64,000 bases of DNA, taken from contig NZ_RWIJ01000021.1 in assembly GCF_019805165.1 (NCBI RefSeq), forward strand, positions 1 to 64,000, written 5' to 3'. The DNA is from Azospirillum sp. 412522 (GTDB lineage: Bacteria; Pseudomonadota; Alphaproteobacteria; Azospirillales; Azospirillaceae). This document shows positions 7,857 to 16,656 of the stretch, piece by piece. The notes under the pieces are model-generated. The model saw nothing but the letters and a program-made list of their open reading frames with translations, did no database searches and was not told the DNA's origin. A program made the position numbers and the translations under genes. Position 1 is the stretch's first letter. Each line of letters begins with the position of its first letter.

Positions 7857-9101
7857 TCAGTTCGCCTGGGCCAGCGCCCTGCGCACCTTCGCCACGTCGT
7901 CGGCGCTGACCGGCGGCGCGGCATTGCTCCAGCTGTTGCGGATGTAGGTGACGACCGCCGCCACATCCGCGTCGTTCAGCCGCCAGCCGAGCGGCGGCAT
8001 CGCCGGGCCGGTCGGCCGGTCGTTGGTCGCCGCCGCGCGGGATCCGTCCAGCACCAGCCGGATCAGCGTCGTCGGATCGTCGGCCTGCACCACCCCGCTG
8101 CCGGCCAGCGTCGGGAACAGGAAGGTCTGGCCCTTGCCGTCGCCGCCATGGCAGGCCATGCAGGTATCGGTATAGACCGCCCCGCCCGTCCTCATCCGCC
8201 CGTCGTCGGCCGCCAGCGCTGTCGGGGCTTTACCGTCCGGCGGCGTCCGGTCGAGCAGGTAGGTGGCGATGGCCTTCAGGTCGGCATCGGTCATCTTGGA
8301 ACTGGAGTTCCGGATCTCCTCCGCCATCGGGCCGGAGGCGAGTGACTGGTGGTTCGCCCCGGTCTTCAGGTAGGCGGCCAGTTGGTCCGCCGTCCAGCCG
8401 CCAATGCCCTGCCGTTTGTCGGCGGTGATCGGCGGCGCGTACCAAGCCTGGAGGTTGGCGCCCTGGAGTGCCCGGTCGGTGTCGTCGGCGCCCAGCATGG
8501 TCTTCGGCGTGTGGCAGGTGCCGCAATGGCCCAGCGCCTGCACCAGATAGGCGCCGCGGTTCCACTCCGCCGGCTTCCGCGGATCGGGCCTGAAGGCTTC
8601 CGGTTCGAAGTTCAGCAGGTTCCAGCCCGCCATCAGCAGCCGGATGTTGAAGGGGAACGGCAGCTGGTTGGCCTCCACCGCATTGCTCACCGGCTCCAAC
8701 GTGCGCAGATAGGTCCACAGCGCGCGGATGTCGTCGTCGGTCATCCGGGTGTAGGCCGGATAGGGCATGGCGGGGTAGAGCCGCTTGCCGCCACGGCCGA
8801 TGCCCTCGCGTAGCGTGCGCCGAAGGTCTTCCTCGGTCCAGTTGCCGATGCCTGTCTCACGGTCCGGCGTGATGTTGGGGGCGACCAGCGTGCCGAAGGG
8901 CGTCTGCAGGGCCGATCCGCCGGCATAGGGCTTGCCGTCCGGCAGGCTGTGGCAGGCGACGCAGTCGGCGGCGGTGGCGACATAGCGTCCACGCTCGATC
9001 AAGGCGAAATCCTGGTCGTCGGCCCTGGCCGACGAATGGACAGTGGAGGATGCCGTGGCCAGCAGGGCCGCGGCGGCGATGGCGAGACGGATCCTGGTCA
9101 T
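7857..9101 (-). CDS. Triheme cytochrome c subunit of membrane-bound FAD dehydrogenase
   Basis: 414 residues. A signal peptide (IRLAIAAAALLATASSTVHS, cleaved near ARA-DD) is followed by three heme c sites: CVACH, CGTCH and CMACH. Each lies in its own domain of about 110-130 residues. This is the layout of the cytochrome subunit of gluconate, sorbitol, fructose and alcohol dehydrogenases, which passes electrons to ubiquinone at the outer face of the inner membrane. The start at 9101 overlaps the stop of the flavoprotein gene as ATGA, so the two are translationally coupled. The frame stays open far upstream, but that part is a shadow of the flavoprotein gene. Confidence 0.93.
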   Translation of the reverse strand: MTRIRLAIAAAALLATASSTVHSSARADDQDFALIERGRYVATAADCVACHSLPDGKPYAGGSALQTPFGTLVAPNITPDRETGIGNWTEEDLRRTLREGIGRGGKRLYPAMPYPAYTRMTDDDIRALWTYLRTLEPVSNAVEANQLPFPFNIRLLMAGWNLLNFEPEAFRPDPRKPAEWNRGAYLVQALGHCGTCHTPKTMLGADDTDRALQGANLQAWYAPPITADKRQGIGGWTADQLAAYLKTGANHQSLASGPMAEEIRNSSSKMTDADLKAIATYLLDRTPPDGKAPTALAADDGRMRTGGAVYTDTCMACHGGDGKGQTFLFPTLAGSGVVQADDPTTLIRLVLDGSRAAATNDRPTGPAMPPLGWRLNDADVAAVVTYIRNSWSNAAPPVSADDVAKVRRALAQAN

Positions 9102-10870
9102 GCATGCACCAGCGGGCCGGGGGATTTCAGGTAGCGGCCGCGGATCGCATCCGCCGCGCGGAAGGCCAGGGCCCCCACCGTTCCGGTCGGGTTGAAGCCG
9201 GAGTTCTGCGGAAAGACGTTCGCCCCGACGGTGAAGACGTTCGGCACGTCCCAGCTCTGCAGGTACGGATTGACCACGCTGGTCGACGGGTCCGCCCCCA
9301 TCGCCGTGCCGCCGACGACATGGGTGGACTGGTAGGGCACCGTCGACCAGGGTCCGGTGCGCGGATACTCGACGATCTGCTGCGCGCCCATGGCGCGGAC
9401 GATCTCCGCCACCTTGCTCGTGACGTAGGCCGACATCTTCACGTCGTTCTCGGGGAAGTCGAAGGTGATGCGCATCAGCGGCCGGCCGAGCCGGTCGGTG
9501 TAGGTGGGGTCGAGGTCGAGGAAGTTGCCGCGGTTGGCATAGCTGCTGGCCTCGCAGCCGACGCTGAGGTTGCTGAGGTAGCTGTCGCGCATCGCCTTCT
9601 TCCAGCCCGAGCCCCAGGTCGGGCTGCCCGGCGGGGTCGGCCGCTTGGAGATCGGCTCCGCCCCGATCGGCGCGCAGCGCGTGCTGCCGCCGCCGAGAAA
9701 GCCCAGCGGCCCATGGTCGAAATTGTCGTTGTTCAACTCGTCGATCGCCATGCCGGTGGCGCCGCCGCCGATGAAGTTGTTGAAGTTGTACTTGGCGGGA
9801 TCGAAGAAGCCGACGACCTGGTTGGCCATCTGGTAGCAGAAGTTCCGCCCGACCACGCCCGTGCCGGTGCGGACGTCGTAGGGCTTGCCGATGCCGGACA
9901 GCAGCATCAGCCGCACATTGTCCAGCATGAAGGCGCAGAGGATCACCAGATCGGCCGGCTGTTCGAACTCGTCGCCCGACGTGTCGACATAGGTGACGCC
10001 GGTCGCCTTCCTGCCGGCGGAATCCAGGTTGACCTTCAGCACCTCGCACAGCGTGCGCAGTTCGAAGTTGGGCTTGCGCATCAGCACCGGCAGCACGGTG
10101 GTCTGGGCGCTGGCCTTGGAATAGTTGGCACAGCCGTAATTGGTGCAGAAGCCGCAGAAGGTGCATTGCCCCATCGTCACGCCCAGCGGGTTGGTGTAGG
10201 TGCGCGACAGCAGCGAGGACGGGATCGGGAAGGGCTTGTAGCCCATCTTCGCCGCCGTCTCGGCGAACAGGGTGGGGCCGAAGGTCTGCATCATCGGCGG
10301 GTTGGGGTATTCGCGCTTGCGCGCGCCTTCGAACGGATTGCCGCCCTCCTGCATCCGGCCGTTCAGGTTCCCGGCCTTGCCCGACACCCCCGCCAGATAC
10401 TCGAACCGGTCGTAATAGGGCTCCATGTCCTCATAGGTCAGGCCCCAGTCCTGGATCGTCATGTCCTCCGGTATGGCCTGGGCGCCATAACGCTCGGTGT
10501 AATGGGACCGCAGCCGGAAATCGGCCGGGGAGAAGCGCCAAGTGATGCCGGCCCAATGGACGCCGGCCCCGCCGACGCCGTTGCCGGGATGGAAGGAGCC
10601 GTACTGCCGCATCGGCAGCGCCGTCTGGCCGGCGTTGTTGCGGGCGGTCACCGTCGTCTGCGCCGGGCGCAGCATCAGCTCCTGCCGCGAGTTGTAGCGC
10701 AGTTCGTCGGGGGCATAACCGATGTTGAAGTCGGTGGCGGTGTCGCGCCAGGGGCCGCGTTCCAGCGCCACCACGTCCAGCCCTTCGTCGCACAGCTCGT
10801 TGGCGATGATCGACCCGGTCCAGCCGAGCCCGATGATCACCACGTCCTTGCGGGGGAGTTTTCGCGCCAT
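9098..10870 (-). CDS. GMC-family FAD dehydrogenase, large subunit
   Basis: 590 residues. The FAD-binding motif VVIIGLGWTGSIIANEL is near the N-terminus. GAGVHWAGITWRFSP and CTFCGFCTNYGC follow, the latter resembling the cysteine cluster of fructose and gluconate dehydrogenases. The C-terminal GMC block is HVVGGTAMGADPSTSVVN with active-site NPTGTVG. It oxidises a sugar, sugar acid or polyol in the periplasm and hands electrons to the cytochrome subunit. It lacks its own signal peptide; export with the Tat-signal small subunit is typical. It starts 3 bases after the small-subunit stop. The exact substrate cannot be told from sequence. Confidence 0.92.
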   Translation of the reverse strand: MARKLPRKDVVIIGLGWTGSIIANELCDEGLDVVALERGPWRDTATDFNIGYAPDELRYNSRQELMLRPAQTTVTARNNAGQTALPMRQYGSFHPGNGVGGAGVHWAGITWRFSPADFRLRSHYTERYGAQAIPEDMTIQDWGLTYEDMEPYYDRFEYLAGVSGKAGNLNGRMQEGGNPFEGARKREYPNPPMMQTFGPTLFAETAAKMGYKPFPIPSSLLSRTYTNPLGVTMGQCTFCGFCTNYGCANYSKASAQTTVLPVLMRKPNFELRTLCEVLKVNLDSAGRKATGVTYVDTSGDEFEQPADLVILCAFMLDNVRLMLLSGIGKPYDVRTGTGVVGRNFCYQMANQVVGFFDPAKYNFNNFIGGGATGMAIDELNNDNFDHGPLGFLGGGSTRCAPIGAEPISKRPTPPGSPTWGSGWKKAMRDSYLSNLSVGCEASSYANRGNFLDLDPTYTDRLGRPLMRITFDFPENDVKMSAYVTSKVAEIVRAMGAQQIVEYPRTGPWSTVPYQSTHVVGGTAMGADPSTSVVNPYLQSWDVPNVFTVGANVFPQNSGFNPTGTVGALAFRAADAIRGRYLKSPGPLVHA

Positions 10871-10873
10871 TCC

Positions 10874-11656
10874 TCAGCCCTTCCTGGCCCAATCGCTGCG
10901 GCCGCCGATCGACACCGGCGGCAGCGTATATTTCTGGTTGTGCTTCAGCACATGGTCCCGATAGTCGTATCGGGTGCCGGGGAAGCCGATCATCTTCCAG
11001 CTGACCATGTCGCGGTTGCCGCCATAGATCGGGTCGGCGAAGAAGCCCTCCATGGTGTTCTGCAGGATCAGGCTGAAGAAGCTGCCGGCGCCGACCGGGC
11101 CATCGAACTTCACCTCGTTCTTCTCCATCGCCGCCAGAAGCTGGTCCTTCTGCTCCGGCGACAGGTCGGTGAAGCTCCTGCCGCCCATGGTCCGGCGGCA
11201 ATGGTCGTCCAGCGCCTTCAGCCCCTGGCGGTACTTCATCGCCGGGGTCAGGTCGCTCTGGTCGCCCTGGGTCGGCAGGCCGGGCTGGAACGGCCCCTTC
11301 ATGTAGAGCCGTTCGGAGGTGCCGTAATGGCCGGACAGCTGCCGGTCGATGAAGACGGCGCAGCCGGCATCCTTGCCGCTGACGCTGAGGTCGTCGGCGG
11401 GAATCAGCCGCTCGGCGATGGCCTCCACCATCTCCCCCTCGCGCGGGGTGAAGAAGGTCCAGGGGCCGGGAAGAATCTGCCGGGGCGGCTCGATCGAACC
11501 GGAGTCCCAGGGCAGCCCGGTCCCGAACAGGATCCTCGCCCTGGCGCCGGAGGCCGACAGCGCCACCAGCCCCATGGCGGTGGTGGCGAGGAAACGGCGG
11601 CGGCTGGTGTGGAAGACGCTTGGCTGGCCCGTCTTCGGGGCGTTGCTTGGAGTCAT
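10874..11656 (-). CDS. Small (subunit III) protein of membrane-bound FAD dehydrogenase, Tat signal
   Basis: 260 residues from the ATG at 11656, chosen because CAGGA lies 8 bases before it; an ATG 9 bases earlier overlaps that site. It has a twin-arginine signal, SRRRFLATTAMGLVALSASGA, then a gluconate 2-dehydrogenase subunit 3 domain (FFTPREGEMVEAIAERLIP, CAVFIDRQL). This subunit chaperones the large subunit through the Tat pathway. It is the first gene of the operon small-large-cytochrome, with junctions of 3 bases and a 4-base overlap. Confidence 0.9.
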   Translation of the reverse strand: MTPSNAPKTGQPSVFHTSRRRFLATTAMGLVALSASGARARILFGTGLPWDSGSIEPPRQILPGPWTFFTPREGEMVEAIAERLIPADDLSVSGKDAGCAVFIDRQLSGHYGTSERLYMKGPFQPGLPTQGDQSDLTPAMKYRQGLKALDDHCRRTMGGRSFTDLSPEQKDQLLAAMEKNEVKFDGPVGAGSFFSLILQNTMEGFFADPIYGGNRDMVSWKMIGFPGTRYDYRDHVLKHNQKYTLPPVSIGGRSDWARKG

Positions 11657-11892
11657 GTCAATCATCCTGGAGCCGTCGCGACCGCCCCCGCCGCGTTGCG
11701 CGACAAATCAGCGGCGGAACGAAAAATTCCAATGATTGAAAGACATACACCCGCCCTCGCGGGCACGCGCCGCCATCAATGGGCGATGTTCCTGCACAAA
11801 CGGTCAGTGCGGATGGGGCTGACGCATCCCCCGCCGGTGGTAACCGTTTGCAGGAAGGTGCGTCCTGCGGTGCGCCCCTCCGGCGTCGCCGC

Positions 11893-13548
11893 TCACTCCT
11901 CCTCGTCCTCCTCGTCTTCCGGCACCTCGTCGAGCACGACCCTGTCGTCGACGGCGTAGAGCATGCAGTCGTCCTTGCCGGACTGCCCGCAACGTTCCAG
12001 CGCCGCCTCCTTCGCCTCCTCCTCGCTGTCGCGGTCCCAGACCGTGGCCCAGCGGCCGGCCAGCGTCACGGCAAGCGCCTTGTGGCCGGGATTGCGCTGG
12101 TAGTTCACCATGCCGACCTTGCGGGTGTGGTCGCTGACGAAGGGGACGCGCGCCGGATCGAAGCGGCCGGTGCCGACGATCTCCACCGGCATCGGCGCGA
12201 AGCCCTTCGCCGCCATCACCACCGCATCGTCCACGGCGTAGAGGGTGCAGGGCTCCTCCGCGCGGTACTGGCAATATTGCAGGGCGCTGCGCTTGACGTC
12301 GTCCTCGTTCCGGCTGTTCGACTTGTTGGAGAAGTAGGCGTAGTTCCCCTTGGTCGAGATGGCCAGCGCCTTGGGCGACGGCAGTCCCGGATAGAGGGCC
12401 AGCGCATCGCGCGCCTTGACGCTGAGATAAGGGATCGCCGCCACATCCACCGGCCGGGCCGGCTTGGCCGGCTGGGCTGCCGGAGCCGGCACGGGAACCG
12501 GCGGGGCGGCAAGCGCCGCGACCGACACCGGCGCCCGCTCCGAAGCCGCCGGGGCGCCACCGGCCGTGCCGCCCAGCTCGGCGACGCGCGCTTCGGCGAT
12601 GGGGACGAAGGTGCCTTGCGGGAACTGCCTCAGATAGGCCTCGAAAAGGCCGCGGTTGGAACTGCCCTTGATGCTGTCCCAGAACAGCATCTCCTTGTCG
12701 GCATTTCCGGCACCCGCCTTTTCGACCGGAGCGGCGGTTGCCGCGTCGGCCGGGGGCGCCGTTACCACGGTGGTCGGCCCGAGGAAATAGAAGCGCCCCT
12801 CGATGGGAGAGGCCGACACCCAGGGCTGCTGGACACCGCCCGAGCTGCGCTTCACCGCGATGCCGACGTCGTTGAAGACGTCGAACACCGTCTCGCCCGG
12901 CTTCAGCATGGCCTTCGACAGCGCCTCGGTATAGGGGCTGTTGGCGCCGGCGCCATCGGCCGCCACCGCGCCCGGCTGTGTCGCATAGCCGATGATCGTG
13001 CCGGCGGGTGCCTGCATCTGCGCCAGACCCGGCGACGCCGCGCGCAGGCCGCGCCCGCCGAAGGGGTTGTTGCGGCACGCGTCCAGAATGACGATGTTCA
13101 GCCGGCTTTCCGCCAGCGCCATCTCGTCCATCACCATGGCGACGTCGATCAGCTCGTAGCGGACATCCGCCTCCTTCTCCAGGTTGGCGGAGACCGGCAG
13201 CAGGTAATTGGTGCCGCGGGCCTGCATGCCGTGCCCGGCATAGAAGAACAGCCCGACATCCGCCCCCGCCAGCTTGGCGCCGAAGCTGCGGATCGCCCGT
13301 TCGGTCGCCGCCCGGTCGAGGTCGAGCTGGGGCGCCCCGCCGATCAGCTCGAATCCGGCCGCGCGAAGGGAGTCGGCCATCGCCTTGGCGTCGTTGGTCG
13401 GGTTGGGCAGCCGCGGCGCATACTGATAGGCGCTGTTGCCCAACACCAGCGCCACCCGCCGTTCCGCCGCGGCTTCGTCCGGGCCGGCCATCCAGACGAA
13501 GAGGGACAGGGCGAGCGCGACGGTGCGTCCCAGGATGTTCACGGCCAT
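11893..13548 (-). CDS. Exported caspase-family (peptidase C14) protein with C-terminal repeats
   Basis: 551 residues. I chose the ATG at 13548 because GAAGGA lies 3 bases before it and a signal peptide follows directly (LGRTVALALSLFVWMAG, ending DEAAA). The caspase p20-like domain (about 25-250) has the catalytic pair His in FFYAGHGM and Cys in ILDACRNNPFGGRG. A Pro/Ala-rich linker leads to two tandem C-terminal units, each with a YCQYR/CGQS cysteine pair and LYAVDD (DUF4189-like). It ends in a very acidic tail (PEDEEDEEE). Orthocaspases often cleave after Arg or Lys; the target is unknown. It is a single gene on the minus strand. Confidence 0.85.
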   Translation of the reverse strand: MAVNILGRTVALALSLFVWMAGPDEAAAERRVALVLGNSAYQYAPRLPNPTNDAKAMADSLRAAGFELIGGAPQLDLDRAATERAIRSFGAKLAGADVGLFFYAGHGMQARGTNYLLPVSANLEKEADVRYELIDVAMVMDEMALAESRLNIVILDACRNNPFGGRGLRAASPGLAQMQAPAGTIIGYATQPGAVAADGAGANSPYTEALSKAMLKPGETVFDVFNDVGIAVKRSSGGVQQPWVSASPIEGRFYFLGPTTVVTAPPADAATAAPVEKAGAGNADKEMLFWDSIKGSSNRGLFEAYLRQFPQGTFVPIAEARVAELGGTAGGAPAASERAPVSVAALAAPPVPVPAPAAQPAKPARPVDVAAIPYLSVKARDALALYPGLPSPKALAISTKGNYAYFSNKSNSRNEDDVKRSALQYCQYRAEEPCTLYAVDDAVVMAAKGFAPMPVEIVGTGRFDPARVPFVSDHTRKVGMVNYQRNPGHKALAVTLAGRWATVWDRDSEEEAKEAALERCGQSGKDDCMLYAVDDRVVLDEVPEDEEDEEE

Positions 13549-13631
13549 TTTCCTTCGGGTCGAAAGCATTGCGGCCACTCTGCCCAGGCAACGGCGTAGG
13601 TTCAAGGACGGCGACGATCCTCCTGCGCCGT

Positions 13632-14582
13632 TCAGGCATCCGCCTTGCCGTCCTGTCCGGCCTTGCCGCTCGCTCCGGATGCGGCCGCGCGGACCGCGTC
13701 GATGAAGGCCCGCAGGGCCGGCGCCATCTGCCGCTGGCGCGGATAGCACAGGAACCGGCCGGGAAAGGCGGCGGACCAGCCTTCCAGCAGCGGAACCAGC
13801 TCTCCCGCCGCGACGGGCCCGGCCACCGCATCCTCCACGCAGAAGCCGATCCCGATCCCCCGCAGGGTCGCGCGCAGCGCCATGTCCTTGTCGTTGAAGA
13901 TCAGCGGCCCGTCGACCGCGACCTCGAACCAGGAGCCGTTCTCGAAGAACTCCCAGGCATAGGGCATCACATGGCCCGGCCAGCGCCAGCGGATGCAGCG
14001 GTGCTCGACCAGATCGCGCGGATGCTTCGGCCGGCCATGGCGCTCCAGATAGGTGGGCGACGCCACGGCGATCTGCCGCAGGTCCGGCCCGAGACGCAAG
14101 GCGACCAAGTCGCGGTCGATCACTTCGCCGATCCGGATGGCCGCATCGAAGCCGCCGGCCACCAGATCCACCACCGCATCGTCCAGCGTGACGTCCAGCA
14201 CCACATCGGGAAACTCCCGCGCGAAGTCCGCCAGCATCGGTTCGATGTAGCGCTCCGCCGCCGCGCGGAAGCTGTGGACGCGCACGATGCCGGCCGGACG
14301 GTCGCGATACTGGCGCACCTGCCCGATGGCGTCGCCGAGCTCGGAAACGGCCGGCTGCACGCGCCGAAGCAGATTCTCACCGGCATCGGTCAGCGCGACG
14401 CTGCGCGTGGTCCGGTTGAGCAGCCGCACCCCGACCCGCTCCTCGAACCCGCGCACGAGCTGGCTGAGCGCCGAGGGAGAGACGCCCAGCCGCTCCGCCG
14501 CACGGCTGAAGCTCAGCGTCTCGCCGACGGCGAGGAACGCGCGAAGCTGGTTGTAGTCGCTGCCGGAGAGCAAGGGATCCAT
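13632..14582 (-). CDS. LysR-family transcriptional regulator
   Basis: 316 residues. The N-terminal winged HTH is FLAVGETLSFSRAAERLGVS with PSALSQLVRGFEERVG. The substrate-binding domain (about 95-300) includes DLVAGGFDAAIRIGEV. It is divergent from the SDR gene at 14690, the usual arrangement in which the LysR protein controls its neighbour from the shared 107-base gap. It also resembles regulators that repress or activate short-chain dehydrogenases of aromatic or antibiotic metabolism, but the effector is unknown. Confidence 0.93.
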   Translation of the reverse strand: MDPLLSGSDYNQLRAFLAVGETLSFSRAAERLGVSPSALSQLVRGFEERVGVRLLNRTTRSVALTDAGENLLRRVQPAVSELGDAIGQVRQYRDRPAGIVRVHSFRAAAERYIEPMLADFAREFPDVVLDVTLDDAVVDLVAGGFDAAIRIGEVIDRDLVALRLGPDLRQIAVASPTYLERHGRPKHPRDLVEHRCIRWRWPGHVMPYAWEFFENGSWFEVAVDGPLIFNDKDMALRATLRGIGIGFCVEDAVAGPVAAGELVPLLEGWSAAFPGRFLCYPRQRQMAPALRAFIDAVRAAASGASGKAGQDGKADA

Positions 14583-14609
14583 GGGTCAAGAAGAGCATTC
14601 TTCACTCAG

Positions 14610-14648
14610 GCTTACAAGTCTCATCAGAAATCCGGGCATTCTGTAAGC
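14610..14648. promoter_or_regulatory. Inverted repeat in the LysR-SDR intergenic region
   Basis: GCTTACA (14610-14616) and TGTAAGC (14642-14648) are perfect inverted half-sites 25 bases apart, midway between two divergent start codons. Two half-sites spaced by about three helical turns would suit a LysR tetramer. Confidence 0.45.
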
Positions 14649-14689
14649 AGTTCACCGGACATATCTCTGAACGCGAAAGGAGACCTTCC

Positions 14690-15520
14690 ATGACCACATG
14701 GTTCATCACCGGCATCTCGCGCGGCCTCGGGCTGGCGCTCGCCAAGGCGGCCCTTGCGGAGGGCGATACCGTCATCGGCACCGTCCGCAGCGGCAGGCCG
14801 GACCTCCCCGCCGGGCACGGCGCCCTGCATGTCCTCACCGTCGACCTCGCCGACGGCGATGCCGCCGAGGCTGCCGTCGGTGAGGCGTTCGCTCTTGCCG
14901 GCCGGCTCGACGTGATCGTCAACAATGCGGGCTACGGCCTGCTGGGGGCGGTCGAACAGGCAAGCGACGACGAGGTCGCCCGGCTGTTCGCGGTCGACGT
15001 GTTCGCCCCCTTCCGCATCATCCGCGCCACCCTGCCCCGCCTGCGCGCCCAGGGGAGCGGGCACATCGTCAACATCACCTCCATCGCCGGACGGGCGCCC
15101 GGCGCAGGATCCGGCCTCTACGCGGCGGCCAAGCATGCGCTGGAAGGATTGTCCTCCAGCCTCGCCCAGGAGGTGGGTCCGCTCGGCATCAAGGTGACCG
15201 CGGTGGCGCCCGGCGCCTTCCGCACCGACTTCCTGTCCACCCATTCGATCCGCAAGAGCGCTGCCGAGGACGCGGCCTATGCCGACAGCGTCGGGCGCGT
15301 GTCATCCGCCTTCGACAGCATGGCCGGCCGCCAGCTCGGCGATCCGGATCTGGGGGCGCAGGCGATCCTGGCCGCCGTCCGCTCCGACAATCCGCCGCTC
15401 CATCTGCTGCTGGGGTCCGACGCCCTCGCCCGCGCCCGCGCCAAGCTCGGTGCGGTGATCGCGGAAATCGACGCCTGGGAACCGGTGACCCGCGGCACCG
15501 ACTTCGCCGACCGGACCTGA
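14690..15520 (+). CDS. Short-chain dehydrogenase/reductase
   Basis: 276 residues, starting MTTWFITGISRGLGLALAKA. The nucleotide-binding motif is TGISRGLG; NNAGYG, the catalytic Ser (INITSIAG) and YAAAKHALEG (YxxxK) are all present. The second-strand region TVRSGRPD suggests NADP. AAAGGAG stands 8 bases before the ATG. It is divergently paired with the LysR gene and likely under its control. The substrate is unknown. Confidence 0.93.
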   Translation: MTTWFITGISRGLGLALAKAALAEGDTVIGTVRSGRPDLPAGHGALHVLTVDLADGDAAEAAVGEAFALAGRLDVIVNNAGYGLLGAVEQASDDEVARLFAVDVFAPFRIIRATLPRLRAQGSGHIVNITSIAGRAPGAGSGLYAAAKHALEGLSSSLAQEVGPLGIKVTAVAPGAFRTDFLSTHSIRKSAAEDAAYADSVGRVSSAFDSMAGRQLGDPDLGAQAILAAVRSDNPPLHLLLGSDALARARAKLGAVIAEIDAWEPVTRGTDFADRT

Positions 15521-15521
15521 G

Positions 15522-16025
15522 CTACAGGTAGGCGATCAGCCGTCCCGACGCCAGCACGCCCACCCACAGCAGCAGGGAGACCGAGCCGGCGACACGCGCA
15601 GCCGGCGGCGGCCTCCCTCCTCCGCCCCAATCGAGGATCCGTCTGCCGGCACCCCGGTGGAACAGGGCGATGTTGCCCAATGCCGCCACCATCAGGCCCA
15701 TCTTGACCAGGAAGGCGGGATTGCGGGCCAGCGCCGTCGCCTCGCTGATGAACAGCAGGATGCCGGTCGGCACCACCAGGACGAAGCCGACCACCGCCAC
15801 CGGCAGCAGAAGCCGCGACAGCGCCCCGGCCGGCAGGCGGGCGTGCAGTCCCATCAGCCGCAGGTCGAAGGCGGCGATGGAGCCGACCAGCAGTGCCAGC
15901 CCCAGGATGTGCAGCACCTCGACCAGCGGGTAGAGCCAGAGCGACCGGCGCAGCGTATCGCCCAGGCCGGAGGTTTCCAGCGCTACCAGCCAGCCGGGTC
16001 CGGCCGGTCCCAGGCTGTGGTCCAT
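15522..16025 (-). CDS. Small integral membrane protein (DUF6644-like)
   Basis: 167 residues with four or five membrane spans: LYPLVEVLHILGLALLVGSI, LLLPVAVVGFVLVVPTGILL, FLVKMGLMVAALGNIALF, VSLLLWVGVLASGRLIAYL. The start at 16025 overlaps the stop of the upstream gene as TGATG, so translation is coupled. Such proteins commonly sit next to DUF6152 proteins, as here. A conserved His in EVLHILG and another in ALFHRGAG could bind heme or metal. The function is not known; its stop is 2 bases from the convergent SDR stop. Confidence 0.75.
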   Translation of the reverse strand: MDHSLGPAGPGWLVALETSGLGDTLRRSLWLYPLVEVLHILGLALLVGSIAAFDLRLMGLHARLPAGALSRLLLPVAVVGFVLVVPTGILLFISEATALARNPAFLVKMGLMVAALGNIALFHRGAGRRILDWGGGGRPPPAARVAGSVSLLLWVGVLASGRLIAYL

Positions 16026-16417
16026 CAGCGCAGCTCGACGGTCTGGCCGCCGACGGCGATGCGCTCCGCCCGCAGTTCCGCCGGGTCGGACTTGCTGGGA
16101 TAGCCGACGACGGTGACCGTCTGGCCGGATTTGATCGTCCCGTCCGGCAGGCCGCGTGCGGCCATGCGGCCGGGCGGCGCCAGAACCACATGCCACAGCT
16201 TGCCGTCCGATCGCAGGTTCAGCATGGTGTGGGGGTTGCTGAAGGCGAACTGCTCGACCGCGCCGGTCAGGGTCAGCGTCCGGCCGGCGTCGTAACCGCC
16301 CCAGCCATGATGGGCGAGCGCCGGCAGGGCGACCGTGGCCGCAACGGCGAAGCCGGCGGCCGCACCGGCGGCAACAAGCACACGGGACCGGGGGTCGGGC
16401 AGGCGGTCGCGGGCCAT
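16025..16417 (-). CDS. Exported DUF6152-family protein
   Basis: 130 residues from the ATG at 16417, preferred because AAAGGGAG ends about 9 bases before it. The signal peptide VLVAAGAAAGFAVAATVALP ends at ALA, followed by mature HHGWGGYD, the typical start of DUF6152 proteins. The mature domain is a small beta-barrel with FAFSNPHTMLNL and GQTVTVVGYPS, recalling OB folds. It is probably periplasmic, with the N-terminal His pair a possible metal ligand. It is translationally coupled to the membrane protein that follows. Confidence 0.8.
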   Translation of the reverse strand: MARDRLPDPRSRVLVAAGAAAGFAVAATVALPALAHHGWGGYDAGRTLTLTGAVEQFAFSNPHTMLNLRSDGKLWHVVLAPPGRMAARGLPDGTIKSGQTVTVVGYPSKSDPAELRAERIAVGGQTVELR

Positions 16418-16656
16418 GATGACGCTCTCCCTTTCGTCGGACATCCCCGCCACACATGGGGCGGGCCGCCGTTCCTGCAAGCGGAGGCTGGGCGGCGGCA
16501 GTCGGTTCCCGCGACAGCTTTGCAAACGGCCGTTCACATCTGTCGCCCAAACTGTTCATGGCCCTGACCAATGGCATTCAATGGCATTGGTCAGACTGCG
16601 CACTCCCAACGGCTGGCAAGAGCCGGCCAAGAAAATCGCACCGGGAGAGGAACGCC

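Noticed and set aside
9102..10166. Upstream extension of the cytochrome c frame
   Set aside because: It lies entirely inside the GMC flavoprotein gene; the signal peptide and ATGA overlap fix the cytochrome start at 9101.
9050..11959. Open frame of more than 900 codons on the plus strand
   Set aside because: It spans three convincing minus-strand genes, has Arg/Gly/His-rich shadow composition and no domain.
13549..13749. Longer N-terminus for the caspase-like protein
   Set aside because: The added residues are Arg/Gly-rich and would bury the signal peptide; the Shine-Dalgarno supports 13548.
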